The notes below the pieces were generated by a model that did not search any database, was not told the origin of the DNA, and saw only the letters and a list, made by a program, of their open reading frames with translations. A stretch of 33,499 bases of DNA from Bacteroidota bacterium (GTDB lineage Bacteria > Bacteroidota > Bacteroidia > Bacteroidales > GWE2-29-8). Within the stretch, counting starts at the first letter, position 1, and each line of letters starts with the position of its first letter. The translations under genes were made by a program, and so were the position numbers. The stretch covers positions 1 through 33,499 of the forward strand of contig JAUZOY010000005.1 of assembly GCA_030706235.1 (NCBI GenBank), written 5' to 3'. Of the stretch, positions 12,301-22,326 are shown piece by piece.

Positions 12301-15300
12301 CTTTTGGAGGGAATGCAGATGGATTTAATAATAATACTGTAACATTGGTTGCCTGTGAAGCTGAAGCAAATCTTGCTTTAGGTGGCGATAAAGATGGATT
12401 TTCTACAAATACACTTTCTCAATTAACATGTGTTGATCCATTAGCAATAGGAGGAAGTGATGATGGTAATAATACATCAGTACTTAATTTAACAAATTGT
12501 ATAGGGAATATAGCAATCGGTGGTAATTCAGATGGATATTTTACCGGCAGTATTGTAGATTCAGTATGTTTATCTTTGAATTTTGCAGTTGGCGGTAATT
12601 CTGACGGATCAAATACCAGTGAAATTGATTTGTTGATGTGTACAGGAAATCTTGCATTAGGTGGAAATCAGGATGGATTTTCAATAAACACTCTTGCGTT
12701 AATCGGTCCATGTATAGATGCAGTATCAATGGGAGGTAATGATGATGGTTCAATTGAAGCAAGACTTAATACTTCAAATTGTTTATCACTGAATACCGCA
12801 TTCGGAGGTAATGAAGATGGTAATGCAGAAAATGACCTTAATCTTTTAGTCTGTACACCACCTGAAAACCTCTCAAAAGGAGGTATATATGACGGAACAT
12901 CATTCAATACTGTTTACTTAAATCCATGTACATTTGTTGATCCATTAGCTTCAGGTGGTTCGTCAGATGGATATTATGTAAGCGATCTGAAGCAATTAAC
13001 CTGTACAATAGAAAATATTGCATTAGGTGGTGGAGAAGATATGCATGATTATGAAGGAGATTTGAATCTGCTGGCATGTTCAGTATTCAGTATATCTTAT
13101 GGAAGTACAGAAGATGGTTATAAAGAAGGGCTATTGAGTCAGTTAAATTGTAATCAGCCTAATATAGCAATGGGAGGAAATGAAGACGGCTATTCAGATG
13201 GTGATTTGAATTTATTAATATGTACAATACCAAATCTTGCAATGGGAGGAAATGAAGACGGCTATTCAGATGGTGATTTACTTCAGACCTCATGCAATAT
13301 ATTTAATCCTTCGTTCGGTGGTATAAGTGATGGGTATAATCAAGTACAGTTGGATCAGAAAACATGTGTTGAAGTCAATATAGCATATGGAGGAAATGAA
13401 GATGGCTATTCAGACGGAGATTTGAACTTAATTACATGTACATTACCAAATGTTGCATTAGGAGGTACTCCTGGTGACGGATACGCTGTAAACGGAATGA
13501 ATCTTATAAATTGTACAGAGCCGAATATTGCATTAGGAGATATAAATGATGGATATAAAGAAAGTAATCTAAGTCTGATATCATGTAATCTTCTCAATCT
13601 TGCACTTGGAGGAGATGGAGATGGATATAAGGAAAGTAACCAGATACAGGTTAACTGTGGCATGCAAAACCTCGCACTTGGAGGAAATGAAGATGGATAT
13701 GAAGAAGTTAATTTGCCAACAGGAAACTGTGTTTCATTAAATCTTGCAATAGGAGGAAATGAAGATGGATATGAAGAATTGTTATTACAGCAAGCTCCTT
13801 GTGCGCCTGAACCAAATCTTGCAGCCGGAGGATCAGATGATGGTTATAATGAATCAGCAATGATTTTAACAACATGTAATGATAATGTTTCGCTGGGTGG
13901 TAATAACGATGGAAATTCAGAGAATAATTTATTACAAATGATTTGTTTAGGCAATCTTGCAGTTGGAGGTAATGAAGATGGGGGATCAGAAAATGATATA
14001 ATATTATTGAACTGTAATGATAATGTTGCAGTAGGAGGGAATAATGACGGATATTCTGAAGGTTCATATTTACCTGTAATATGTGCAGAACCTAATATTG
14101 CATTGGGAGGTTGGGTGCATGATGGTTATGCTCAAGGGTCTGTTCAACTTTGTTATAATGATCAGGATATAGCAAAAGGTGGAGTAGATGCAGGATATTC
14201 AGAAGGGGATATTAATTTAGGTCCATGTCCGAATTTAAATATTGCAACAGGAGGTAACCAGGATGGTTCGTCAGAAACCGATCTGAATATGATAACATGT
14301 CCTGCACTGGAAAATATTGCAAAAGGAGATATATCTGATGGCTATGGAGTTTCAGTAGTAAATCTCAATCCATGTACATTTGTTGATCCGTTAGCTTCAG
14401 GAGGCTCTGAAGATGGAACATCATTATCAGGATTGAATTTATTAACATGTACTACAATAAATATTGCATATGGAGGAAATGAAGATGGAAATTCAGAAGA
14501 AGATATCATGCAATTAACATGTGTTGATCCGAATATTTCATTGGGAGGAATATATGATGGGTATAGTGAAAATGCTCTGAATCAGACAAATTGCAATCAG
14601 GTGAACATTGCCTATGGAGGAATAAATGAAGGATTTGATATAAAGACCTTAGTTTTGCTTACATGTACTATTCCTAATTTAGCATATGGAGGAGATGTGG
14701 ATGGATATTCAGATGGAGACTTGTCACAACTCACATGTGTAGAACCGGTAATATCATATGGTGGTGTTCATGACGGATATTCTAAGGGTAAGTTGTCAAA
14801 TATAGTATGTACTGATGTAAATTTCTATGTTGGTGGTATACAGGATGGCAATTCAGAAAATGATCTGAACTTATTAAATTGTAATGCGATGAATATTGCA
14901 CATGGAGGAGATGCAGATGGACATAATACTATTACATTAAATTTATTGACCTGCACTATTCCTAATATTGCATTAGGAGGTAATGAAGATGGATATGAAA
15001 ATATAGATCTTATATTAAATCCGTGTCTGATTCCGAATTTAGCAAAAGGAGGAAATAATGACGGTCAGGATTACGAAGTATTGAATCTATTAACTTGTCC
15101 TATGTGGAACATTTCATATGGAGGATTAGTAGACGGCTATTCACAGGGATTACTTACATTGAAATATTGTCAGTCTCCATATCACTTCAGGACAATTGCC
15201 AGCGGTACATGGAGTGACCCATCAATTTGGCAGGTAAGTACCGATTCGGTTGTCTGGGGCGTTTATCCTTGTTATTATCCGCCAAACTCTTCAGATTCAA

Positions 15301-17951
15301 GTATTGTAATTAGAAGTCCTCATAGTGTAAATGTAGGCCAAAATGTTAGTGCAGATCAATTATATGTTATGTCCGGAGCATTTTTAAATATTAATCCTGG
15401 TAAGACATTAACTATTACAGATGGCAGTAAAGGAACAGATATGAAAGTATATGGTAAGGTAATAAATAACGGAGGACAGATAGTTGCATCAGATACAAGT
15501 GTAGTAAGGATATATTTCAGGAATGGAAGTGAATATACACATCAATGTGATGGTCTGGCAATACCAAAAGTTGTATGGGAAACAGGTTCATTGTGTCATG
15601 TTACAGGAGTATCAGGTGCATATCCGAGTGGTATGAATCAATATTTCTATGACTTTATGTGGGATAATACATCCCCAACTGGTAATATGAATGGTCATAT
15701 GTATGTTTCTCATAACTTTAATATAAAACAAAAGAATTTCAATACAGGTACTGATACCATAACTCTTGGAAATGATGCAACAATAACAAATGAAACAGCT
15801 AATAGAGAAGTAATAGGAAATATTGAAATAAAAATGTTAGTTGGAACTAATGCATCCTCATTCGGTGGATTAGGATTAAGTATTGCTGCTGGAACAGATA
15901 ATCTTGATAGTGTGAGAATAATAAGAAGAACCGGTGCAGCGCTTGGAATAATAAATTCTTGGGGAAAAACTTCAATAGCAAGGAATTATAGGATTATTAC
16001 AAAGAATTCACCATCAGTAAAGAGAACACTTACATTTAACTGGTTTACAACAGATGATAATGCAAAAGATATGACAAAGATGACTTTATGGAAATCAGTT
16101 AACAATGGATTTATATTTGATTCTATAGGAGGAATCTGGAATGTAAGCGGAACAAGAAGTCTAACATGTAAAACATTTACTACTGGTGATTGGACAGCAA
16201 GTGATATTGTTCCTCCGTCTATCAATTTAGGAATTGGGGGAATTAATGATGGACAGGATCTTGGAAATACATCATCAGTAGTATGTCCTCCTCCTGTAAA
16301 TATTGCTTTGGGAGGTATCTATGATGGAACTTCATATAATTCAATTTTCTCTAAAGCTTGTTGGACAGCAATGCATTACAGAACAAAGAGCAGTGGTGTA
16401 TGGAGTAATCCTGCAATTTGGGAAGTAAGTACGGATTCACTGAATTGGGGAATTTATCCGTCTAATTTTATACCAAGTAGTGCAGATTCTAGTATTACGA
16501 TCAGACATAATATAACTCTTGCTCAGGATACAACTGCAGATCAGTTGTGGATTATGCCAGGAGATACATTTACCATTAATTCAGGTGTAAAACTTAAGAT
16601 TGCATCAAATATAAAGAATGACGGATTGAATGTAGAAGGAACGGTTTATAATAAAGGAAATGTTATTCTAAATCCTGGCGCAGTAATGAATGTTAAAGGA
16701 GGAGGACAATATAATCATAATATTGATGGAGGATCAATACCTATTGCAAATTGGAGTAAATATTCTTTGTGTAATATAACGGGTGTTACTACAAAATATC
16801 CTTCAAATATGAATCAGACATTCTATAATTTATGGTGGAATAATAATCAGCCATCATCAACTGATTCAATAATTGGAAACATGCATATTGCAGATACCTT
16901 ATGGATTAAGCAGACTAATATGAATACTGGTAAAGATACTATATTCCTTGATACGCTTGCTACATTGTTAGGAGAAACAAGCATTAATCATATAATCGGA
17001 ACGGTATCAAAGAGAGAAAATGTAGGTTGGGGATCTTTCAATGAAATGGGATTAAACATACAAAATACAAGTAATAATCTTGGTTATGTTTCAGTTATCA
17101 GAAAGAGTGGGCCAAAGGGAATAGTAGATATTGGTGGTAAGACATCAATTGCAGCAAAATGGAGGATAAAAGTAGATAATCAACCAACAAGTGGAGTAAA
17201 TGTAAAATTCTTCTGGTATCCGTTTGAAGATAATGGAAAAGATACCACAAATATGATGTTATGGAAGTCAACGAATGGAGGATTGACATATAAGACAGTT
17301 CAATCGGGATATAATGTATCAAATACTAATCCAAGAAATGTTACATATTTAACTACATCATTCTCTGACTGGACAGTAAGTGATGAGGATCCATTACCAA
17401 TAACTTTACTTGTATTTAATGCAAAGAGAAATGGAAAGGTTGTAGATCTTTCCTGGACTACTGCTTCTGAAATCAATAATGATTTCTTTACGATTGAAAG
17501 ATCCAGAGATATGTCAGATTTCGAAGGAATAATTAATATTAAAGGAAAAGGAACCACTTCAGTAATGAATTATTATGCATCAACAGATGAAAATCCATTT
17601 AAAGGTATTTCATACTATAGGTTGAAGCAGACAGATTTTGACGGTAAATATACATATAGTGATATAAGAATGGTCAGATTTGAAGATGGTACGTTTGGAA
17701 TATCAAAACCATTCCCGAACCCGGCTTCTGATAAAATTTCATTTATAATTAAATCTGAAGAAGGTGATAACTTGAATATCTCAATTTATGATCAACTTGG
17801 TCAGCTTATATTAACAAAGAATAATTATGAAGTAAAACCGGGTGAACAGGTTGTAACTACTGACGTTAGTACATTGAGTAATGGAATATATAATATTGTG
17901 ATAAAGGGAAGAATAGTTTCAAATTCTTCAAGATTTACACTTATGAAATAA
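6309..17951 (+). CDS. Giant T9SS-secreted tandem-repeat surface protein (about 3880 codons), interrupted by one in-frame TGA at 7689-7691; the ORF-track entries 6309..7691 and 7944..17951 are parts of this one frame
   Basis: TTG start, signal peptide MKRIIFISIYIITFLLVNKSSSLFAQ, about 120 tandem 24-aa units, a duplicated RTxxSGxWSxPxIWxVSTDS module, an FN3-like LxWTTASEINNDFFTIERS domain, and a C-terminal T9SS type A domain (KPFPNPASDKISF...ISIYDQLGQLI...LSNGIYNIVIKG). 7689-6309 and 7944-6309 are both multiples of 3, and repeat units continue without a length change across 7692-7943. Confidence 0.85.
6441..15170 (+). repeat. Coding tandem array of about 120 units, ~72 bp / 24 aa each, one Cys per unit
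   Basis: Manual parsing from Cys to Cys. Representative units: CTEPNIAFGGNIDGFSTGTLNVII, CIEPSIALGGDNDGYSDGDLGLMI, CTIPNLAMGGNEDGYSDGDLLQTS. Array length 8730 bp / 120 is about 72.8 bp. Confidence 0.92.
15183..16212 (+). other. First copy of a ~350-aa C-terminal module (HFRTIASGTWSDPSIWQVSTDS...), possibly G8/beta-helix-like
   Basis: Shares with the second copy: RT-SG-WS-P-IW-VSTDS-WG-YP, SSDSSI-IR, ADQL, MNQ-FY, NMNTGTDTI, G-TSIA--RI, TTDWTxSD. Confidence 0.75.
16219..16361 (+). repeat. Two extra 24-aa-type repeat units between the duplicated modules
   Basis: INLGIGGINDGQDLGNTSSVVCPPPVNIALGGIYDGTSYNSIFSKAC. Confidence 0.8.
16374..17390 (+). other. Second copy of the ~350-aa C-terminal module
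   Basis: HYRTKSSGVWSNPAIWEVSTDSLNWGIYPSNFIPSSADSSITIRHNITLAQDTTADQLWIMPG..., homologous to 15183-16212. Confidence 0.75.
17697..17948 (+). other. T9SS type A C-terminal sorting domain (Por_Secre_tail-like) of the giant protein
   Basis: GISKPFPNPASDKISFIIKSEEGDNLNISIYDQLGQLILTKNNYEVKPGEQVVTTDVSTLSNGIYNIVIKGRIVSNSSRFTLMK. Confidence 0.9.
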
Positions 17952-17986
17952 AGATCTTTCATTAATTCTGATTTTTTTGTTTAAAT

Positions 17987-18013
17987 AAAACCCGTATTAG
18001 CTACGGGTTTTTT
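17987..18013 (+). terminator. Rho-independent terminator after the giant gene
   Basis: AAAACCCGTA-TTAGC-TACGGGTTTT followed by TT. Confidence 0.88.
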
Positions 18014-18328
18014 AAAGGTGTTCAGGCATGGACGGTAACTATGGGGTGAAAGTTTGCTACTTTAAAATGTCATGTTGCAAGAGTTAGACAAGGAATTGGT
18101 TGAATTAAATTGGATGAAGAATTTACGTGATAGTGTGTTTGTATATTTACACGAAGTAGCACAAAGAAATGATGTACTTACAGTGTAATTTTTATTGCAA
18201 AAAAGAAGTAAATATTAAAATTGGGGGAAAGATTAAGAAGAAAGAGCTTGTAGGTTTCAAAAAAAGGAAGACCTAAATCTCACAGACGGGTTAAAAAAAG
18301 AAAGAGCTCACATGTGAGGTCTTATATT

Positions 18329-19744
18329 TTACATTGCTTTTATTTCAGCAATAAGTTTTTGAAGTACGTTTTTGGCATCGCCGAAAAGCATGCGGTTTTT
18401 TGGATGGTAGAACAGATTGTTGTCAATAGCTGCATAACCTTTTGCCATACTTCTTTTGATAACAATAATGTTTTTTGCATCTAGTGCTTTAATAATAGGC
18501 ATACCATAAATCGGACTTGAAGGGTCTTCTTCAGCTGCAGGATTAACAACGTCATTTGCACCAATAACGATTACTACATCTGTATTAGCCATTTCTGCAT
18601 TTGCTTCTTCCATTTCCTTGAGTTTGGTGTAAGGGACATCAGCTTCAGCGAGAAGTACATTCATATGTCCGGGCATTCTTCCGGCTACAGGATGTATAGC
18701 ATACTTAACATCAACACCTTTATCTTCGAGCAGAATTTCAAGGTCATGACATGCATGCTGTGCCTGGGCAACAGCAAGGCCATAACCTGGTATGATATAA
18801 ACTTTCTGAGAGTAGGTAAGAAGTACTGCTGCATCCGACAGAGTAATCTCTTTTATATGTTTTTCAACACCTTCGTCTGAACCTGCTGCACTTCCGCCAA
18901 AACCTCCGATAATTACATTCATAAGAGATCGGTTCATAGCTTTACACATAAGAATTGTAAGTATTGTACCTGCAGAGCCAACAAGAATCCCACCGGTAAG
19001 CATTGCCTGGTTATTGTATAAGAAACCACCGCATGCTGCAGCAACCCCTGTAAATGAATTTAAAAGAGAAATAACAACAGGCATATCAGCACCTCCTATT
19101 GGCATAACAAATGATATTCCGTATAGAAGGGATAGCACTGTAAGAATATAAACTATAGTCATAGACGGCATTTCTTCCTGAAACATTATAAATACTATCA
19201 TTGCAATTATTGCTGCAATTCCTATAATATTTATTATTTTAAGGTAGGAAATTTTTGAATCATTAATTCTTCCGTCGAGTTTGCCAAATGCTATCATACT
19301 ACCGGCAAAAGATACACTCCCAATAACTAATCCGAGAAGGATAGAGAGTGTAAGACCGTTCATCATTCCTGATTCAGCGATTATATCCGGATTAATCCGT
19401 GGAAATTCCATTATAGAGATAAGAGCTGCGCATGCACCACCCATTCCGTTGAAAAGAGAAACCATTTGTGGCATTGCAGTCATTTTAACTTTCTTAGCTG
19501 CTAATGTACCCAGAAAAGAACCAATAGCAAGAGCAAGAAGAATCAGAGGAATATTCCCGATAGCATGTCCATCTGTTCTATGAAAAAGAATGGTAGTGAG
19601 AATAGCAAGCCCCATCCCCAAAGCGGCAATGTAATTTCCATTTTTTGCAGTCAGAGGATGACTTAATTTTTTGAGACCTACAATATAACAGATTGAAGCA
19701 ATAATATATGATATCTGAAGAATAGAATCATTAATTGTTCCCAT
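18329..19744 (-). CDS. pntB: NAD(P) transhydrogenase subunit beta
   Basis: 471 aa; GADMPVVISLLNSFTGVAAACGGF, IIPGYGLAVAQAQHACHDLEILLEDKGVDVKYAIHPVAGRMPGHMNVLLAEADVPY. Confidence 0.97.
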   Translation of the reverse strand: MGTINDSILQISYIIASICYIVGLKKLSHPLTAKNGNYIAALGMGLAILTTILFHRTDGHAIGNIPLILLALAIGSFLGTLAAKKVKMTAMPQMVSLFNGMGGACAALISIMEFPRINPDIIAESGMMNGLTLSILLGLVIGSVSFAGSMIAFGKLDGRINDSKISYLKIINIIGIAAIIAMIVFIMFQEEMPSMTIVYILTVLSLLYGISFVMPIGGADMPVVISLLNSFTGVAAACGGFLYNNQAMLTGGILVGSAGTILTILMCKAMNRSLMNVIIGGFGGSAAGSDEGVEKHIKEITLSDAAVLLTYSQKVYIIPGYGLAVAQAQHACHDLEILLEDKGVDVKYAIHPVAGRMPGHMNVLLAEADVPYTKLKEMEEANAEMANTDVVIVIGANDVVNPAAEEDPSSPIYGMPIIKALDAKNIIVIKRSMAKGYAAIDNNLFYHPKNRMLFGDAKNVLQKLIAEIKAM

Positions 19745-19751
19745 ATTTTAT

Positions 19752-20063
19752 TTATTTCTTTTTATTTTTTTTATTAAACATTTCAAGCATTCGGTCAGTA
19801 ACGACAAACCCCCCTACAACATTAAGTGTCCCCAGAATAACAGCCAAAAAGCCAAGAGAGAGAGAGAGAATATCATGAGCATGGCCAAGAACTATGATAG
19901 ATCCGATAATAACAACACCATGAATTGCATTTGCTCCTGACATCAGCGGAGTGTGAAGCATTGCAGGAACATGTGAAATAACTTCAATACCGAGGAAAAT
20001 AGAAAGTATAATAATGAAAATGGCTTCACGGTATTGATATATAAAATTCAAAGTTTCTTCCAT
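19752..20063 (-). CDS. pntA2: NAD(P) transhydrogenase subunit alpha, C-terminal membrane part (alpha-2)
   Basis: 103 aa; GIEVISHVPAMLHTPLMSGANAIHGVVIIGSI is the conserved PntA transmembrane motif; adjacent to pntB and pntA1. Confidence 0.93.
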   Translation of the reverse strand: MEETLNFIYQYREAIFIIILSIFLGIEVISHVPAMLHTPLMSGANAIHGVVIIGSIIVLGHAHDILSLSLGFLAVILGTLNVVGGFVVTDRMLEMFNKKNKKK

Positions 20064-20078
20064 AAATTTTAATATAAA

Positions 20079-21206
20079 TTATTGGTTTATAATTGTATTT
20101 AAGATTTTTTCATTAACTATTTCACCATTATGGGTAACACAAGTACCTTTAACAAGATCATCTTCAAAATTCAGATTTAACTGACCATCTTTGTTAATAA
20201 TAAGTTTCATGAAGTTAACCAGATTTTTGCCATACATCTTACTTGCATCTACAGGCATTTCAGATGGGTATGAGGATTTGCCGACAATTTTCACCCCATT
20301 GTGAATGTATAACTGGTCATTTTTAGTCAGTTCGCAGTTTCCACCGTTGACTGCTGCAAGGTCAATAATTACAGAGCCTGGTTTCATATTCTCTACAGTT
20401 TCTTTTTTAATTAGCACAGGTGCTTTTTTTCCTGGAATCTGAGCAGTTGAAATGACTACGTCAGATTTTGCGGCATGTTCCTGAATTAAAATTGACTGTT
20501 TTTGTTTAAATTCTTCAGATTGTTCTACTGCATAACCACCTGCTGACTTTTCTTCCATAGCACCTTCAACTTCAATAAATTTAGCACCAAGGCTCATAAC
20601 TTCTTCTTTTACGGCAGATCTGACATCAAAGACTTCAACTACAGCACCGAGTTTACGTGAAATAGCTACTGCTTCAAGGCCGGCAACTCCGGCACCGAGA
20701 ATAAGAACTTTAGCAGGTGTAATAGTTCCGGCAGCGGTCATAAACATAGGGAAGAATTTTGGTAGAAGGTTAGCTGCTTCCAATACAGCTTTATATCCGG
20801 CAACCGTAGCCATAGATGATAATATATCCATGGATTGTGCACGGGTAGTACGTGGAAGCATTTCAAGGCTGAAAGAAGTGATATTTTTTTCAGCCATAAT
20901 CTTTATTAAGTCTGAATTAAAATAGGGATTCAAAACTCCAATGATCACTGAGTTTTCTTTCATGGCTCTTATATCTTCCGGTTCAGGGGGATTGATCATG
21001 ACAATACAATCGCACTGAAGAATATCCTCTCTTGAAACTATTTTTGTTCCTATACTTTCATAATCTTTATCAGAGAGATATACTCCTTCCCAGGCATTTT
21101 TTTCAATAAGAACGTCAGTTTTTAAATTTATAAGGTTAGAAATGCTTTCAGGCAGAAGAGCAATTCGTTTCTCATAATCTTTTTCTTTAAGAATACCTAT
21201 GGTCAT
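20079..21206 (-). CDS. pntA1: NAD(P) transhydrogenase subunit alpha, NAD-binding part (alpha-1)
   Basis: 375 aa; AlaDH/PNT-like ERRIALLPES-type start, VLILGAGVAGLEAVAISRKLGAVVEVFDVRSAVKEEVMSLGAKFIEV. Confidence 0.95.
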   Translation of the reverse strand: MTIGILKEKDYEKRIALLPESISNLINLKTDVLIEKNAWEGVYLSDKDYESIGTKIVSREDILQCDCIVMINPPEPEDIRAMKENSVIIGVLNPYFNSDLIKIMAEKNITSFSLEMLPRTTRAQSMDILSSMATVAGYKAVLEAANLLPKFFPMFMTAAGTITPAKVLILGAGVAGLEAVAISRKLGAVVEVFDVRSAVKEEVMSLGAKFIEVEGAMEEKSAGGYAVEQSEEFKQKQSILIQEHAAKSDVVISTAQIPGKKAPVLIKKETVENMKPGSVIIDLAAVNGGNCELTKNDQLYIHNGVKIVGKSSYPSEMPVDASKMYGKNLVNFMKLIINKDGQLNLNFEDDLVKGTCVTHNGEIVNEKILNTIINQ

Positions 21207-21356
21207 TATTTAAGTATTTAATCAAATATTTTATGCAAAAATAATAAAATATATTCAGCTCTGTATATTTGGTTAAATTTCTATGCCGGTTTTATCAGAT
21301 TAAGTATAGCCATTTATGTGTATAATAATTGGATAAGCATATCCGGTAATGATTGA

Positions 21357-21446
21357 AGTGAAGTGGTTTCGCGCAAAGAGAATTGAGAATTTATTGAAGT
21401 GGGTTCACGCAAAGTGCGCAAAGAAAAGCGCAGAGAACGCAAAGAA
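21357..21446. repeat. Intergenic degenerate CGCAAAG-word repeat
   Basis: gtgaagtggtttcGCGCAAAGag...aagtgggttcaCGCAAAGtGCGCAAAGaaaaGCGCAGAGaaCGCAAAG. Confidence 0.7.
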
Positions 21447-21452
21447 AATGGC

Positions 21453-21474
21453 TAATGGTTAATGGTTAATGGTT
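21453..21474. repeat. Short TAATGGT tandem repeat (about 3 copies)
   Basis: ctaatggttaatggttaatggttg read directly. Confidence 0.8.
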
Positions 21475-21491
21475 GAATCCAGTGCCTATGT

Positions 21492-22283
21492 TTAAAATCT
21501 GATTATGAAATTTTGTTTACTCAGTTCTTTTTTAAAAAATACCAATCCAAGGTGAAAAAGGTCAATAGAGACTGTTACATCAGGGTGATTTTTGATTTCA
21601 TTCCATGCTTGTTCCATTTCATCTGACCAATGAATGTCATCAAAAATCATAATAGATTCATTGTCGATATGTTTCAGACAAGTATTGAAATATTTTAAAG
21701 TAGGATCTTTTCTATGGTTTCCATCAAAAAAAATAAGAGAAGGATTACTGGTTTTAGTCAGAATCTGAGGCAGAACATCATCAAAAGTTCCGTTTATAAT
21801 ATGAATATTTTTATACTTTAGTTTTTCAATATTTTTATTAGCTAAAGCGGCAGTTTCGGGACAGCCTTCAATGCTGTAAACGGGAACAGTTTTACATGGA
21901 GTAGCAAGATACATTGCGCTGATACCGACAGAAGTTCCAAGTTCGATTATAGATGAAGGCTTAAAATAGTAAACAATTCTTGACAACAAACCTGCATATT
22001 TTGGACTTTGGGCATATGCGGTGATTTTTTTAATTTTTCTTGAACGTTTATTATTTATCAAAGAGCCGGCTCCATAATCGGAGACATTAATTTTGTTATT
22101 ATCTGCTAAAAGAATTGTACGCAAAGATTCTATTAATGTGTGATCGTAGAATGATGTATCATTGTGTAATATATCTTCGCAAAGTTTGAATACAAATGGT
22201 GAATGTATTTTATAAATTGTAACAGAAGTAAATTTATATTTAATAAATCGAAAAAGAAGTTTAATTTTATTTATTAATGACAT
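21492..22283 (-). CDS. Class I SAM-dependent O-methyltransferase-like protein
   Basis: 263 aa; SIIELGTSVGISAMYLATP (motif I), VYSIEGCPETAALANKNIEKL, LIFFDGNHRKDPTLKYFN. Confidence 0.85.
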   Translation of the reverse strand: MSLINKIKLLFRFIKYKFTSVTIYKIHSPFVFKLCEDILHNDTSFYDHTLIESLRTILLADNNKINVSDYGAGSLINNKRSRKIKKITAYAQSPKYAGLLSRIVYYFKPSSIIELGTSVGISAMYLATPCKTVPVYSIEGCPETAALANKNIEKLKYKNIHIINGTFDDVLPQILTKTSNPSLIFFDGNHRKDPTLKYFNTCLKHIDNESIMIFDDIHWSDEMEQAWNEIKNHPDVTVSIDLFHLGLVFFKKELSKQNFIIRF

Positions 22284-22326
22284 AGGTTACCCTAAAAAAA
22301 TTAAAATGCTGATAAGAGGGATATTA

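Noticed and set aside
6632-14067. Antisense ORFs in the repeat array (for example 6632..7054, 8582..8827, 10388..10576, 13406..13663, 13708..14067)
   Set aside because: They are periodic shadow translations of the sense repeats (recurring PPxA/PPNAI or Leu/His/Tyr-rich low complexity) with no independent family signal.
6441-15170. CRISPR array
   Set aside because: Although regularly spaced, the repeats are 72-bp coding units, diverged, and in one open frame; there is no repeat/spacer alternation and no cas genes.
6441-15170. RTX calcium-binding nonapeptide repeats
   Set aside because: Period is 24 aa, not 9, and the motif is GGxxDGYS with an obligate Cys, not GGxGxDxUx.
7944-17951. Treating 7944..17951 as an independent gene
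   Set aside because: It begins at a TTG inside a repeat unit, has no signal peptide, and is in the same frame as 6309..7691 with continuous repeat units in between.
19752-21206. Frameshifted pntA
   Set aside because: Separate alpha-1 and alpha-2 subunits are a known normal arrangement; both have proper starts and stops.
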